Below are positions 17,787 through 26,156 of a stretch of DNA of 36,386 bases, piece after piece; positions within the stretch are counted from its first letter, which is position 1, and the number at the start of each line of letters is the position of its first letter. The DNA comes from Paenibacillaceae bacterium (GTDB lineage Bacteria > Bacillota > Clostridia > Lachnospirales > Lachnospiraceae), in NCBI GenBank assembly GCA_015057775.1, contig SVDT01000010.1, positions 1 through 36,386 of the forward strand, in the 5' to 3' direction. A program made the position numbers and the translations under genes. The notes under the pieces were generated by a model. It did not search any database. It was not told the origin of the DNA and was given only the letters and a program-made list of their open reading frames with translations.

Positions 17787-18956
17787 ATGGGAATTGTAAA
17801 AGCGCTGACTTCAGCAATCGGAGGCTCACTGGCTGACCAGTGGCTGGAAGTGATAGAGGCAGGCAATATGGGAGATCAGACCCTGTTTACCAGCGGTGTA
17901 AAGGTTCGGAAAGGATCCAATACAAAGGGAACTGATAATACGGTATCAGACGGTTCCGTCATTCATGTTTACCCCAACCAGTTTATGCTTCTGGTGGACG
18001 GGGGAAAGGTAATTGACTATACAGGGGAGCCTGGATACTTTACCGTTAAGAATTCATCCATGCCCTCTCTTTTTAATGGTCAGTTAGAGGAAGCGGTCAG
18101 CGAGTCCTTTGACAGGATCCGCTTTGGAGGTCAGACACCCACTGCCCAGAAGGTTTACTTCTTAAATCTGCAGGAAATCAAGGGAATCAAGTTTGGCACA
18201 CCCAATCCCATTAATTATTTCGATCAGTTTTACAATGCAGAGCTGTTTTTAAGAGCTCACGGCACTTATTCCATAAAAGTAACAGATCCCATTCTTTTTT
18301 ATGCAGAGGCTGTACCAAAGAATGCAGATCATATTGAGGTGGATGATATTAACGGGCAGTATTTATCGGAATTTTTAGAAGCCCTCCAGTCTTCCATTAA
18401 TCAGATGTCTGCCGATGGAATCCGGATATCTTATGTAGCTTCCAAGGGCAGAGAGCTGGGACAGTATATGTCAGATGTGTTAGATGACCAGTGGAGAGCC
18501 GGAAGAGGAATTGAAATCCAGTCTGTGGGAATTGCAAGCATCTCCTATGATGATGAATCCAAATCATTAATCCAGATGAGAAATCAGGGAGCAATGCTCA
18601 GCGACCCCGGCATACGGGAAGGTTATGTTCAAGGCGCGGCGGCCAGAGGGATCGAGGCAGCCGGAAGCAATGCCAATGGTTCACTGGCTGGATTTATGGG
18701 CATGGGCATGGGAATGAATACTGCAGGTGGATTTATGGGAGCTTCTTCCGCCGCCAATGCAAATCAGATGCAGATGAATCAGGCAGCAAAGAATGCAGGC
18801 GCACAGGAAACATGGACCTGCAGCTGCGGAGCGGTTAATACTGGAAAATTCTGCCCTGATTGCGGCAGCAAAAAGCCGGAAGGCCCTTGGACCTGTGGTT
18901 GCGGAGCGGTTAATACCGGTAAATTCTGTTCTGAATGCGGAAAACCAAGGCCATGA
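17787..18956 (+). CDS. SPFH-domain protein with C-terminal double zinc ribbon, YdjI-like
   Basis: A 389-residue protein of the bacterial SPFH group often annotated virion core protein (COG4260; B. subtilis YdjI). The SPFH region spans about 25-290 and includes QKVYFLNLQEIKGIKFGTP and LRAHGTYSIKVTDPILF. A Gly/Met/Asn/Ala-rich linker follows (about 295-335), then two near-identical zinc ribbons of the form WTCxCGAVNTGKFCxxCG at about 342-389. GGAGG precedes the ATG. In B. subtilis the homologue is reported to link the phage-shock protein PspA to the membrane together with YdjG and YdjH; homologues of both follow here. Its stop overlaps the next start by four bases. Function in this organism is inferred by analogy. 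Confidence 0.88.
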   Translation: MGIVKALTSAIGGSLADQWLEVIEAGNMGDQTLFTSGVKVRKGSNTKGTDNTVSDGSVIHVYPNQFMLLVDGGKVIDYTGEPGYFTVKNSSMPSLFNGQLEEAVSESFDRIRFGGQTPTAQKVYFLNLQEIKGIKFGTPNPINYFDQFYNAELFLRAHGTYSIKVTDPILFYAEAVPKNADHIEVDDINGQYLSEFLEALQSSINQMSADGIRISYVASKGRELGQYMSDVLDDQWRAGRGIEIQSVGIASISYDDESKSLIQMRNQGAMLSDPGIREGYVQGAAARGIEAAGSNANGSLAGFMGMGMGMNTAGGFMGASSAANANQMQMNQAAKNAGAQETWTCSCGAVNTGKFCPDCGSKKPEGPWTCGCGAVNTGKFCSECGKPRP

Positions 18957-20041
18957 GTGGGATTATCTCTTATAAGTGTCCCAACTGCGGGGGGCCGTTA
19001 AAGTTTAATCCTCAAAAGCAGAGGTATACCTGTGAATACTGTTTGTCTGAATTCGCACAGGAAGGATTCAGGGATACGGAAGAAAAGGCGCAGGAAGAAA
19101 AAGCGCAGGAAGAAAAAGCGCAGGAAGAAAAGACGCAGGAAGAGAAGAAAGAATCAGGAGTACAATCAGAGACTTTATTATACACTTGTCCCAGCTGCGG
19201 TGCCGAACTTGTAACGGACAACACCACTGCAGCGTCTTTTTGCTATTACTGCCATAACCCGGTTATCTTATCCGGACGGTTGAGCGGAGAATTTCATCCG
19301 GATTATGTGATTCCTTTTTCTTATGATAAAAAAGAGGCTACGGGAATCTTTCGGGACTGGCTTAAGAAGAAACGGTATATTCCCAAGGCATTTTACAGTG
19401 AGGATCAGATTGAAAAGATTACAGGGGTCTATTTTCCCTATCTTCTATATAGCTGTACCACTCAGGGAAGTCTGGAAGCGAGAGCGGAGCGGATCCGGGT
19501 ATGGGTAAGCGGTGACAGAAGGTATACGGAGACTGAGACATATGAAGTTAATCGATCCGGAACCATGCCTGTAAAATTTGTTCCACGCAATGCATTAAAG
19601 AAAGCAAACCGTAAACTGGTGGAAGGCGTTCTTCCATTTGATACAGACAAATTAGAACCTTTTACAATGGGATATCTCTCCGGTTTTGTAGCAGAGCGAA
19701 GAGATATGGAGAAACAGGAATTTACAGATGAGGTAAAGTCTGAAATCAGAAATTTTGCAGCTGATACAATGCGTAACAGCATCTCTTCTTATGATCATGT
19801 AAGGGTAGAAAATCAGGATATAAAGTTAGAGAACGAGACATGGGAATATGCACTTCTTCCTGTGTGGACGCTTACTTATAATGATGAAAGTAAAAATCGG
19901 ATTTATTATTTCACCATTAATGGACAAACAGGAAAGGTATGCGGCGAGATTCCGGTTGACAAAGGGAAGCTGATGTTTCTCTTTGCTAAAGTATTTGTCC
20001 CTGTGTGTCTGTTTATGCTGCTTGTGGGGTATTTTATATGA
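18953..20041 (+). CDS. Zinc-ribbon membrane protein with charged tandem repeat, YdjG-like
   Basis: A 362-residue protein with an N-terminal zinc ribbon (CPNCGG ... CEYC, residues about 8-30), a Glu/Lys/Gln-rich stretch of five-residue repeats (EEKAQ, about 42-65), a second zinc ribbon (CPSCGA ... CYYC, about 80-100), a long soluble domain and one C-terminal membrane helix (FLFAKVFVPVCLFMLLVGYF). The C-terminal anchor leaves the bulk cytoplasmic. The ATG at 18953 overlaps the SPFH stop as ATGA; an ATG six codons upstream (18935) is an alternative. B. subtilis YdjG has a comparable zinc-ribbon/membrane layout and the same neighbours; I rely on that context for the name. Confidence 0.82.
   Translation: MSGIISYKCPNCGGPLKFNPQKQRYTCEYCLSEFAQEGFRDTEEKAQEEKAQEEKAQEEKTQEEKKESGVQSETLLYTCPSCGAELVTDNTTAASFCYYCHNPVILSGRLSGEFHPDYVIPFSYDKKEATGIFRDWLKKKRYIPKAFYSEDQIEKITGVYFPYLLYSCTTQGSLEARAERIRVWVSGDRRYTETETYEVNRSGTMPVKFVPRNALKKANRKLVEGVLPFDTDKLEPFTMGYLSGFVAERRDMEKQEFTDEVKSEIRNFAADTMRNSISSYDHVRVENQDIKLENETWEYALLPVWTLTYNDESKNRIYYFTINGQTGKVCGEIPVDKGKLMFLFAKVFVPVCLFMLLVGYFI
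19079..19153 (+). repeat. 15-base tandem repeat inside the zinc-ribbon gene
   Basis: Four consecutive copies of GAAGAAAAAGCGCAG (with one- or two-base changes) occupy 19079-19138, and a degenerate fifth copy follows to 19153. Each copy encodes EEKAQ or EEKTQ. The unit is a multiple of three, so copy-number change would lengthen or shorten the charged linker without a frameshift. Confidence 0.93.
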
Positions 20042-20931
20042 GAATAATAAAACTATTTTCCGGCATTTTAATATTCCTGATATCTGTACTCCTGTTATTT
20101 GGAAATATGCCAGTTGCTTACGCAATGCAGAATCAGGAACATAGCGGGAACGAAGCAAGGGTTTATGATGATGCAGGTCTTTTCACAGCAGATGAGAAGG
20201 CGGAATTTGAAACTACAATCCAGTCTATGAAAAAAGAGATGAATATGGATGTGGTGATCGTAACATCTGATAACACCAGCGGAAAAACTGCGAAAGAGTA
20301 TGCGGAAAACTTCTATATTGAAAGAAAGTTTGGAGTGGGAAGTGATTACCGGGGTGCCTTATTTTTAATTGATATGGATAACAGGGAGATGTATATTCTG
20401 CCTGTAGGAAAGATGAACCGGTTTCTGACTGACAACAGATGGAATGCAATTCTTGATGATGCATATAACGAGATCAGCCAGGGTGATTATGCCGCCTGTG
20501 CCAGAACTTATCTGTCGGGAGTGACCAAATATTACGAGGCAGGGATACCGGGAGGCCAGTATAATTATAATTCCGATACGGGAGAAATCAGTGTTTACCG
20601 AAATATAGAGTGGTATGAAGCTGCATTGGCAATATTAGTGGCCGCAGCCGCAGCTGCAGCTGTGTGCGGTGGTGTAAAAAGTCAGTATTCCATGACAAAA
20701 GAGAGGGGAAGAGCCGCTAACTCCCTTCTGGCTTACCGGGCTGACTGCGAGTTTCGATATTCAAGGCAAAATGATAATTTAGTGAATAGCGTTGTGACCC
20801 ATGTGATCATACCCCGTGATACTGGGGGAAGTAACCACTCTTCTGGAGGCGGAGGCATGTCTTCTGGGGGACAAAGTACGGTTCATACTAATTCCGGTCG
20901 CACCATGGGGGGCGGGGGAAGGAAATTTTAA
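20038..20931 (+). CDS. TPM-domain membrane protein, YdjH-like
   Basis: A 297-residue exported protein. It has a signal peptide or anchor (about 5-33, ending VAYAM), a TPM domain (PF04536, about 45-180: VYDDAGLFTADEKAEFE, MDVVIVTSDNTSGKTAKEYAENFY, RGALFLIDMDNREMYI), an alanine-rich membrane helix (ALAILVAAAAAAAVCGG near residue 205) and a cytoplasmic tail rich in glycine and serine ending GGGGRKF. TPM domains occur in proteins linked to photosystem repair, membrane stress and phosphatase activity; here the role is unknown. The ATG overlaps the zinc-ribbon stop by four bases. An in-frame ATG 33 bases upstream lies inside the previous gene and is less likely. It ends the three-gene operon. Confidence 0.9.
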   Translation: MRIIKLFSGILIFLISVLLLFGNMPVAYAMQNQEHSGNEARVYDDAGLFTADEKAEFETTIQSMKKEMNMDVVIVTSDNTSGKTAKEYAENFYIERKFGVGSDYRGALFLIDMDNREMYILPVGKMNRFLTDNRWNAILDDAYNEISQGDYAACARTYLSGVTKYYEAGIPGGQYNYNSDTGEISVYRNIEWYEAALAILVAAAAAAAVCGGVKSQYSMTKERGRAANSLLAYRADCEFRYSRQNDNLVNSVVTHVIIPRDTGGSNHSSGGGGMSSGGQSTVHTNSGRTMGGGGRKF

Positions 20932-20993
20932 AACAGGATAGAAGTTTAAAAAGCTATATACATCCCAGCTTTTTAAAACTTCTATCCTGTTTT
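20931..20993 (+). terminator. Bidirectional terminator between the TPM gene and the DMT transporter gene
   Basis: A 25-base left arm (20931-20955) pairs with 20968-20993 with one bulged base around an 11-base loop; A and T tracts flank the stem on both sides. It ends both the TPM operon and the convergent transporter gene. Confidence 0.92.
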
Positions 20994-20998
20994 TTAAT

Positions 20999-21913
20999 CT
21001 ATAAAGTTTCGTCAGTTATGATAGATTTGTTTCTAAATAGCAAAGTGAATCGTTCTCCAGCTATGGAGAGCCCAACCCCTGCGGCAACCAGAAGACCACC
21101 TGAAAAGGTTGCCATAGTAAAACCTTTCCTGGTAATCAGATCCAGTATAATTCCTGTAAAAATCTGTCCCGTAAAGGATAGAAGCGTAAGTCTGAATGAA
21201 GGGATTTTGGGAACTGTTACATTGAAAAGTAAAACAGTGATAACTCCTAAAGTTCCTCCAAGGTAGATCCAGACATGAGGCGAAAGTGTGAAATTTTGAA
21301 AGACTGCTTCATTTCTTCCGAAGAGAAACAGAAGAATCAGTGTTACCGGAAGTCCTGTCAGATGATTGATAAAGGAACCCTTAAGAGCTCCGGTATGTTT
21401 TGACAAACCAGCATTGACCGTGCGGGAGAGAACGATGGTAGTCCCGCTTAGAAAAGAGATCAGAACCGGGAATGCTGTTCCGTAAAACGAATGATTCAGC
21501 ATGACAACAATGCCAAGAAACGCCAGGATCAGTCCAGCCAGCGTGTGCTTTTTAGGCGGATATGCTGTCATACCAAAGAGTCCCAGCCAGTCTATCACAA
21601 GGGAAGCCATTGCCTGTCCCAGAAGTCCTAAGGCAATGATTCCTGTTATGCTGATTTTCCCATATGCGAAATTACTGAATGCAGTGGTCAGCACTCCGAT
21701 GATTCCGCCTGTATATAGCCACCAGGGGAGTTTTTCTTCTGACTTCTGACTGGAGTCACGAAGAAACTGAAGCAGTAGGAATGCAAATAAAACGCCTACG
21801 ATATGGATGATAACAGCCGCTCCAAATACCCCGTACTGTGCTGTCAGACCTCCATTGAGTGCAATCATAAAGGATATAATAACGCCGGCAAGTAAAGAAA
21901 GAAAATTATACAT
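20999..21913 (-). CDS. DMT superfamily transporter, YdcZ (DUF606) type
   Basis: An integral membrane protein of 304 residues with about ten hydrophobic helices in two repeated halves, each starting with an SLLAG/GGLTAQYGVFG or LSGTTIVLSRTVNAGL type segment, as in YdcZ/DUF606 transporters of the drug/metabolite superfamily. The N-terminus is MYNFLSLLAGVIISFMIALN. The frame is open to 22009, but the ATG at 21913 has a GGAGGTGAT site and a typical N-terminus, so I use it. It is divergent from a Crp/Fnr regulator with a perfect palindrome between them. The substrate is unknown; the regulator is the obvious candidate controller. Confidence 0.87.
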   Translation of the reverse strand: MYNFLSLLAGVIISFMIALNGGLTAQYGVFGAAVIIHIVGVLFAFLLLQFLRDSSQKSEEKLPWWLYTGGIIGVLTTAFSNFAYGKISITGIIALGLLGQAMASLVIDWLGLFGMTAYPPKKHTLAGLILAFLGIVVMLNHSFYGTAFPVLISFLSGTTIVLSRTVNAGLSKHTGALKGSFINHLTGLPVTLILLFLFGRNEAVFQNFTLSPHVWIYLGGTLGVITVLLFNVTVPKIPSFRLTLLSFTGQIFTGIILDLITRKGFTMATFSGGLLVAAGVGLSIAGERFTLLFRNKSIITDETL

Positions 21914-21954
21914 AAAATCACCTCCGATTTCGAATCCAAGCATACCATACCCCG

Positions 21955-21984
21955 TTGACAAGACGGTATGACATATGTCATACT
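21955..21984 (+). promoter_or_regulatory. Sigma-A-type promoter for the Crp/Fnr gene
   Basis: TTGACA (21955-21960) is a perfect -35; CATACT (21979-21984) lies 18 bases downstream as the -10. The palindrome at 21966-21983 covers the spacer and most of the -10. Confidence 0.6.
21966..21983. promoter_or_regulatory. Perfect 18-base palindrome, candidate Crp/Fnr operator
   Basis: GTATGACATATGTCATAC equals its own reverse complement. It lies between the divergent transporter and Crp/Fnr genes, 32 bases from the regulator start and 53 bases from the transporter start. Crp/Fnr dimers bind inverted repeats of this general shape; the half-site TATGAC differs from the E. coli FNR half-site TTGAT. Autoregulation is inferred. 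Confidence 0.75.
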
Positions 21985-22014
21985 CCTGAAAGAGACAGGA
22001 AGGAGGCAATACAG

Positions 22015-22674
22015 ATGAATATCACGGAACAGAGGATCAGAAATATATTTCTTCAGTTTCATTTATCAGACATGGATCTTGGTGATTCTGCTTTGCTTCG
22101 GTTTGCACCTGGAGAGCTGATCTTACAGGAAGGTATGGAGATGGAATACTTTCTTCTGGTCGTTTCCGGAAAAGCAAAGGTCTGTTCTGCTTCTGCCAAT
22201 GGAAAGGATCTTTTGCTTTGCTATTATATTTCAGAAGGGATCATTGGGGATGTGGAGTTAATGACGGGTTCCCATATTGCAAATGCTACCATCAGTGCAG
22301 TGACAGAGTTTATCTGCATCGGTCTTCCCTATAAAAAGTACGAAGAGAAATTAAAACAGAATCTCCCTTTTGTCAATGACATAGGGAAAGAACTGGCATC
22401 AAAGCTCATAAGAAGTTCCAAAAAGAGTGTGATAACCGCCCTTCATACCTGTGAAGAACGGCTTTGTGCGTTTATTCTGTTTGCGGAACAGGAAGGAATT
22501 TTCCTGGAGACACTGGCAGATACGTCAAAATCCATTGGAGCCAGCTACCGCCAGACATTCCGGGTTATGAACATGCTTTGCAGGGACGGTGTTATAAGAA
22601 AGGAAAACAGGGTATACCGGATTGTTGACCGAAAGGAGCTTTTATCCCGCACCCCGGATTTCTATCTGGAGTGA
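22015..22674 (+). CDS. Crp/Fnr family transcription regulator
   Basis: A 219-residue regulator. The N-terminal cyclic-nucleotide-binding-like beta barrel (about 20-130) contains LRFAPGELILQEGMEMEYFLL and SEGIIGDVELMTG. A C-terminal helix-turn-helix (about 155-200) includes LADTSKSIGASYRQTFRVMNML and DGVIRKENRVYRI. No N-terminal cysteine cluster of the FNR iron-sulfur type is present, and the cAMP-contact Arg-Ser pair is not evident, so the effector is unknown. The ATG at 22015 follows AGGAGG; the upstream open frame (to 21955) runs across the promoter and is rejected. It is divergent from a DMT transporter and ends 15 bases from the convergent sfsA. Confidence 0.9.
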   Translation: MNITEQRIRNIFLQFHLSDMDLGDSALLRFAPGELILQEGMEMEYFLLVVSGKAKVCSASANGKDLLLCYYISEGIIGDVELMTGSHIANATISAVTEFICIGLPYKKYEEKLKQNLPFVNDIGKELASKLIRSSKKSVITALHTCEERLCAFILFAEQEGIFLETLADTSKSIGASYRQTFRVMNMLCRDGVIRKENRVYRIVDRKELLSRTPDFYLE

Positions 22675-22689
22675 GGAAGAATGATCGGG

Positions 22690-23427
22690 TTAGTCCAGAA
22701 TCAAAGGTACCGGCTGGTCCACAATCATGGAGTTCTCCGTAATCTGGCAGTCATATGCAAGGATGTGGACTCCTGCAGCTAAGGCCTTTTTTAAGGCTTC
22801 TTTAAATTCAGGCTGGGTTTCTTCGTTGGGAGAGAAACCGGTCATTCCTTTCATCTGGATCACAAACAGGAGATAGGCCTCATATCCGTCATTTTTTGCA
22901 TGAATCAGTTCTTCGATATGCTTGATCCCCCTTATTGTGGGAGCATCAGGAAAAAGAGCATGGTTGTGATTTTCCAAGGTCACCCCTTTTACCTCCATGA
23001 ATGCAGGTGTGCGGGTTACACATCCGGACTCATCTTTGCCGATTAACTGAAAAGCCAGATCAAATCGGGATTGACCATAGGTAACCTCTCTTTTCACATC
23101 ACAAACTGATTCAGATCCAAGGATCCATTCATAAGCTGCTAAATTAGGTGCCTGGGAATCCATATTGATTAACAGTGTGTCTTTTTCCCTTTTTTTATAG
23201 ACCCCGATTAGAGAGTATTCTGTTTTCCTGCCGAGGACAGAGGCTTCCGGATGATACTGAAGGAGTACTGTAACGCCCGGCAGCAGAAGTTCTTTGCACC
23301 GGCCTGTATTTTTAACATGGCAGATTACGGTCTTTTCTTCTCCGTCCCCTGATAAAATCTGCACATAAGCGATAAAGCGGTTTGGGCGGTTAATAAAACT
23401 GCCTTTTACAATATTAGGATAGTTCAA
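22690..23427 (-). CDS. sfsA: SfsA-family protein (sugar fermentation stimulation protein A, DNA/RNA nuclease)
   Basis: A 245-residue protein that matches SfsA. It has an N-terminal OB-like part (GSFINRPNRFIAYVQI, VICHVKNTGRCKELLLPG) and a PD-(D/E)xK-like core with ESVCDVKREVTYGQSRFDLAF, FMEVKGVTLENHNHALFPDAPT and a final QMKGMTGFSPNEETQPEF. The FMEVKG segment holds the nuclease-type acidic/lysine residues. E. coli SfsA was first tied to maltose metabolism; homologues show nuclease activity in vitro. The start is TTG at 23427; AAGGAG lies 11 bases upstream, a little far, and no ATG is available nearby. Biological role here is unknown. Confidence 0.93.
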   Translation of the reverse strand: MNYPNIVKGSFINRPNRFIAYVQILSGDGEEKTVICHVKNTGRCKELLLPGVTVLLQYHPEASVLGRKTEYSLIGVYKKREKDTLLINMDSQAPNLAAYEWILGSESVCDVKREVTYGQSRFDLAFQLIGKDESGCVTRTPAFMEVKGVTLENHNHALFPDAPTIRGIKHIEELIHAKNDGYEAYLLFVIQMKGMTGFSPNEETQPEFKEALKKALAAGVHILAYDCQITENSMIVDQPVPLILD

Positions 23428-23556
23428 TGTGACAGTGACTCCTTTCTGTATTTCTGACAGTATCTTACCACATCATCAGCGGAGATGCAAATTAGAAAAG
23501 TGTCTTCTATACAAGAACATATGTCCGCAATAAGAAAACTTTTTTGCCTGTTTTTC

Positions 23557-23585
23557 TTGCACCTAAGTTTAAAGTGTGCTACAAT
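23557..23585 (+). promoter_or_regulatory. Sigma-A-type promoter for thrC
   Basis: TTGCAC (23557-23562), a 17-base spacer and TACAAT (23580-23585), 59 bases upstream of the thrC start. Confidence 0.75.
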
Positions 23586-23644
23586 GCTGGCAAGGTTTTT
23601 TTAATCACACTTATTAAGAGAGAGCAGGAAAGGAACGCGATACC

Positions 23645-25129
23645 ATGGAATTATCCTATCAGAGTACCAGAGGCAAAGAAGCCAATGTGACGGCTTCCCA
23701 GGCAATTTTAAAAGGGCTGGCAGCAGATGGCGGGTTGTTTATGCCAAGCTTTATCCCGAAGCTAGACAAGACCATGAAAGAACTTTCTACATTGACATAT
23801 CAGGAAACTGCTTATGAAGTCATGAAGCTGTTTCTCACCGATTACACAGAGGAGGAATTAAAAAGCTGTATTAACCGAGCCTATGACAGCAAGTTTGATA
23901 CGGAAGAAATTGCCCCTCTTGCCAAAGCGGACGGTGCATACTATCTGGAATTATACCATGGCAGCACCATTGCGTTTAAAGATATGGCACTTTCCATACT
24001 TCCCCACCTGATGACCGTTGCTGCTAAAAAGAATCAGGTAAAGAATAAGATCGTGATACTGACGGCAACCTCCGGAGATACGGGGAAAGCAGCCATGGCC
24101 GGATTTGCCGATGTGGAAGGAACGGAGATTATTGTTTTCTATCCTAAAAACGGAGTGAGCCGTGTCCAGGAGCTTCAGATGTCAACACAAAAAGGAAAGA
24201 ATACCCACGTAGCAGCCATACATGGGAATTTTGACGATGCCCAGACTGGTGTGAAAAAAATCTTTGGTGATCACGAATTTGCTGCTCAGTTAGAAGAGAA
24301 GGGTTATCAGCTGTCTTCTGCGAATTCAATCAATATAGGAAGACTGGTTCCTCAGGTGGTTTATTATGTATATGCATATGGGAAGCTGCTGTCAGGCGGA
24401 GAGATATCTGATGGAGAACGAATTAATGTGGCAGTTCCCACAGGTAACTTTGGAAACATTCTGGCTGCTTATATAGCCAAGCAGATGGGAGCGCCTATTG
24501 ATAAATTAATCTGTGCTTCCAATGAAAATAAAGTTCTCTATGATTTCTTTCAGTCAGGAACTTATGACAGAAACAGAGAGTTTATACTCACCAGTTCCCC
24601 ATCCATGGATATCCTGATCTCCAGTAACTTAGAACGTCTCATCTATTTAAGCACCGGCAGCGATGCTGCGGTAAATGCAGGGCTGATGAAGGAACTTAGT
24701 GAAACAGGAAGCTATACCGTCACACCAGCCATGAAAAAGTTCATGGAAGATTTTGTAGGCGGATTTGCAGAGGAAACAGAAAATCAGACAACGATTAAGG
24801 AGCTGTTTGACAGTACCGGTTATCTGATTGATACCCATACAGGTGTGGCAGCGTCTGTTTATCATCAGTATAAGCAGCAGACGGCGGATGAGACGAAGAC
24901 AGTGATTGCTTCCACAGCCAGCCCATATAAGTTTTCTGGAAGTGTTTTAGAGGCTCTGGAAGGAAAGAAGTCTGAGGAAGATGAATTTAAGATTATTGAC
25001 CGTTTATCGGATGTATCAGGAACCGAGATTCCCCAGGCAGTTGAAGAAATCCGCACGGCTCCTGTCCTTCATCAGAGTGAGTGTGACAGGGATAAAATGA
25101 AAGAGACAGTTATGAGCTTTTTAGCTTAA
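23645..25129 (+). CDS. thrC: Threonine synthase
   Basis: Converts O-phosphohomoserine to threonine using pyridoxal phosphate. The 494-residue protein has the N-terminal QSTRGKEANVTASQAILKGLAADGGLFMP, the PLP-lysine motif GSTIAFKDMALS near residue 112, ILTATSGDTGKAAMAGF and a phosphate-binding VAVPTGNFGNILAAYIAKQMG. Length fits the long, fungal/E. coli-like threonine synthase class. The ATG at 23645 follows an AGGAAAGGA site. It has its own promoter and no other threonine-pathway gene adjoins it. No T-box or threonine attenuator is visible in the short leader. Confidence 0.96.
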   Translation: MELSYQSTRGKEANVTASQAILKGLAADGGLFMPSFIPKLDKTMKELSTLTYQETAYEVMKLFLTDYTEEELKSCINRAYDSKFDTEEIAPLAKADGAYYLELYHGSTIAFKDMALSILPHLMTVAAKKNQVKNKIVILTATSGDTGKAAMAGFADVEGTEIIVFYPKNGVSRVQELQMSTQKGKNTHVAAIHGNFDDAQTGVKKIFGDHEFAAQLEEKGYQLSSANSINIGRLVPQVVYYVYAYGKLLSGGEISDGERINVAVPTGNFGNILAAYIAKQMGAPIDKLICASNENKVLYDFFQSGTYDRNREFILTSSPSMDILISSNLERLIYLSTGSDAAVNAGLMKELSETGSYTVTPAMKKFMEDFVGGFAEETENQTTIKELFDSTGYLIDTHTGVAASVYHQYKQQTADETKTVIASTASPYKFSGSVLEALEGKKSEEDEFKIIDRLSDVSGTEIPQAVEEIRTAPVLHQSECDRDKMKETVMSFLA

Positions 25130-25189
25130 AATAGTTTTGAAAGTAAATGTAACTTTGTTATAAAAAAAACAATCTTTGAAAAAATAATC

Positions 25190-25218
25190 TTTCCAAATAA
25201 GTTAAAATAGGTTATAAT
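25190..25218 (+). promoter_or_regulatory. Sigma-A-type promoter for fba
   Basis: TTTCCA (25190-25195), 17-base spacer, and a perfect TATAAT (25213-25218), in an AT-rich tract 41 bases before the fba start. Confidence 0.65.
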
Positions 25219-25258
25219 AAAAAAATGTAAGACAATAAATAATATGGAGGTCTGTGAT

Positions 25259-26122
25259 ATGTTAGTTTCAGCAAAAGAGATGCTTGAAAAAGCAAGAGAT
25301 GGAAAATACGCAGTTGGACAGTTCAACATCAACAACCTTGAGTGGACAAAGGCTGTTTTACTGACAGCCGAAGAACTGAAATCCCCGGTTATTCTGGGAG
25401 TTTCCGAAGGCGCTGGCAAATACATGACAGGTTATAAAACTGTAACAGCTATGGTGAAAGCCATGATAGAGGAATTAAAGATCAGCGTTCCAGTGGCACT
25501 TCATCTGGATCACGGTTCTTATGAAGGCTGTTATAAGTGCATCGAGGCAGGTTTTTCTTCCATCATGTTTGATGGTTCCCATTATCCAATCGCTGAGAAT
25601 GTGGAAAAGACAACCGAGCTTGTAAAGGTTTGTAATGAAAAGGGCCTTTCCATCGAAGCAGAAGTTGGTTCTATCGGCGGCGAGGAAGACGGCGTAGTTG
25701 GTATGGGTGAGTGTGCAGATCCTGATGAGTGCAAGCAGATCGCTGACTTAGGCGTAACCATGCTGGCAGCAGGAATTGGCAACATCCATGGAAAATATCC
25801 GGCAAACTGGGCTGGTTTAAGCTTTGATACTCTGGCAGCTGTAAAAGATAAAGTAGGCGGCATGCCTCTTGTTCTTCATGGTGGGACAGGTATTCCGGAA
25901 GACCAGATTAAAAAGGCTATCAGCCTTGGCGTAGCTAAGATCAATGTGAATACAGAGTGTCAGCTTACCTTTGCAGAAGCGACCCGTAAGTATATTGAAG
26001 CAGGCAAAGATTTAGAGGGTAAGGGATTTGATCCTCGTAAGCTTCTTGCTCCTGGAACAGATGCTATTAAAGCGACTGTGAAAGAGAAGATGGAGTTATT
26101 CGGCTCTGTTGGAAAAGCTTAA
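25259..26122 (+). CDS. fba: Class II fructose-1,6-bisphosphate aldolase
   Basis: Cleaves fructose-1,6-bisphosphate to dihydroxyacetone phosphate and glyceraldehyde-3-phosphate in glycolysis; class II enzymes use zinc. The 287-residue protein starts MLVSAKEMLEKARDGKYAVG. It has the zinc-binding HLDHGSYE near residue 83, EAEVGSIGGEEDGV near residue 133, the HGKYPANWAG block, HGGTGIPEDQIKKAISLGV near 208 and NVNTECQ. An ATG at 25244 is in frame, but the GGAGG site lies between it and the ATG at 25259, so 25259 is the real start. Expected to be highly expressed given the strong promoter and ribosome binding site. Confidence 0.97.
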   Translation: MLVSAKEMLEKARDGKYAVGQFNINNLEWTKAVLLTAEELKSPVILGVSEGAGKYMTGYKTVTAMVKAMIEELKISVPVALHLDHGSYEGCYKCIEAGFSSIMFDGSHYPIAENVEKTTELVKVCNEKGLSIEAEVGSIGGEEDGVVGMGECADPDECKQIADLGVTMLAAGIGNIHGKYPANWAGLSFDTLAAVKDKVGGMPLVLHGGTGIPEDQIKKAISLGVAKINVNTECQLTFAEATRKYIEAGKDLEGKGFDPRKLLAPGTDAIKATVKEKMELFGSVGKA

Positions 26123-26156
26123 AACCTTACAAAAAAAATATTTTTAAAAAAAGTAC

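Noticed and set aside
18793-18975. Small plus-strand open frame across the zinc-ribbon region
   Set aside because: It is an alternate-frame reading of the SPFH protein's C-terminal repeats; composition is that of a shadow frame.
25244-25258. Earlier ATG for the aldolase gene
   Set aside because: The GGAGG site lies after this ATG, so it belongs to the start at 25259.
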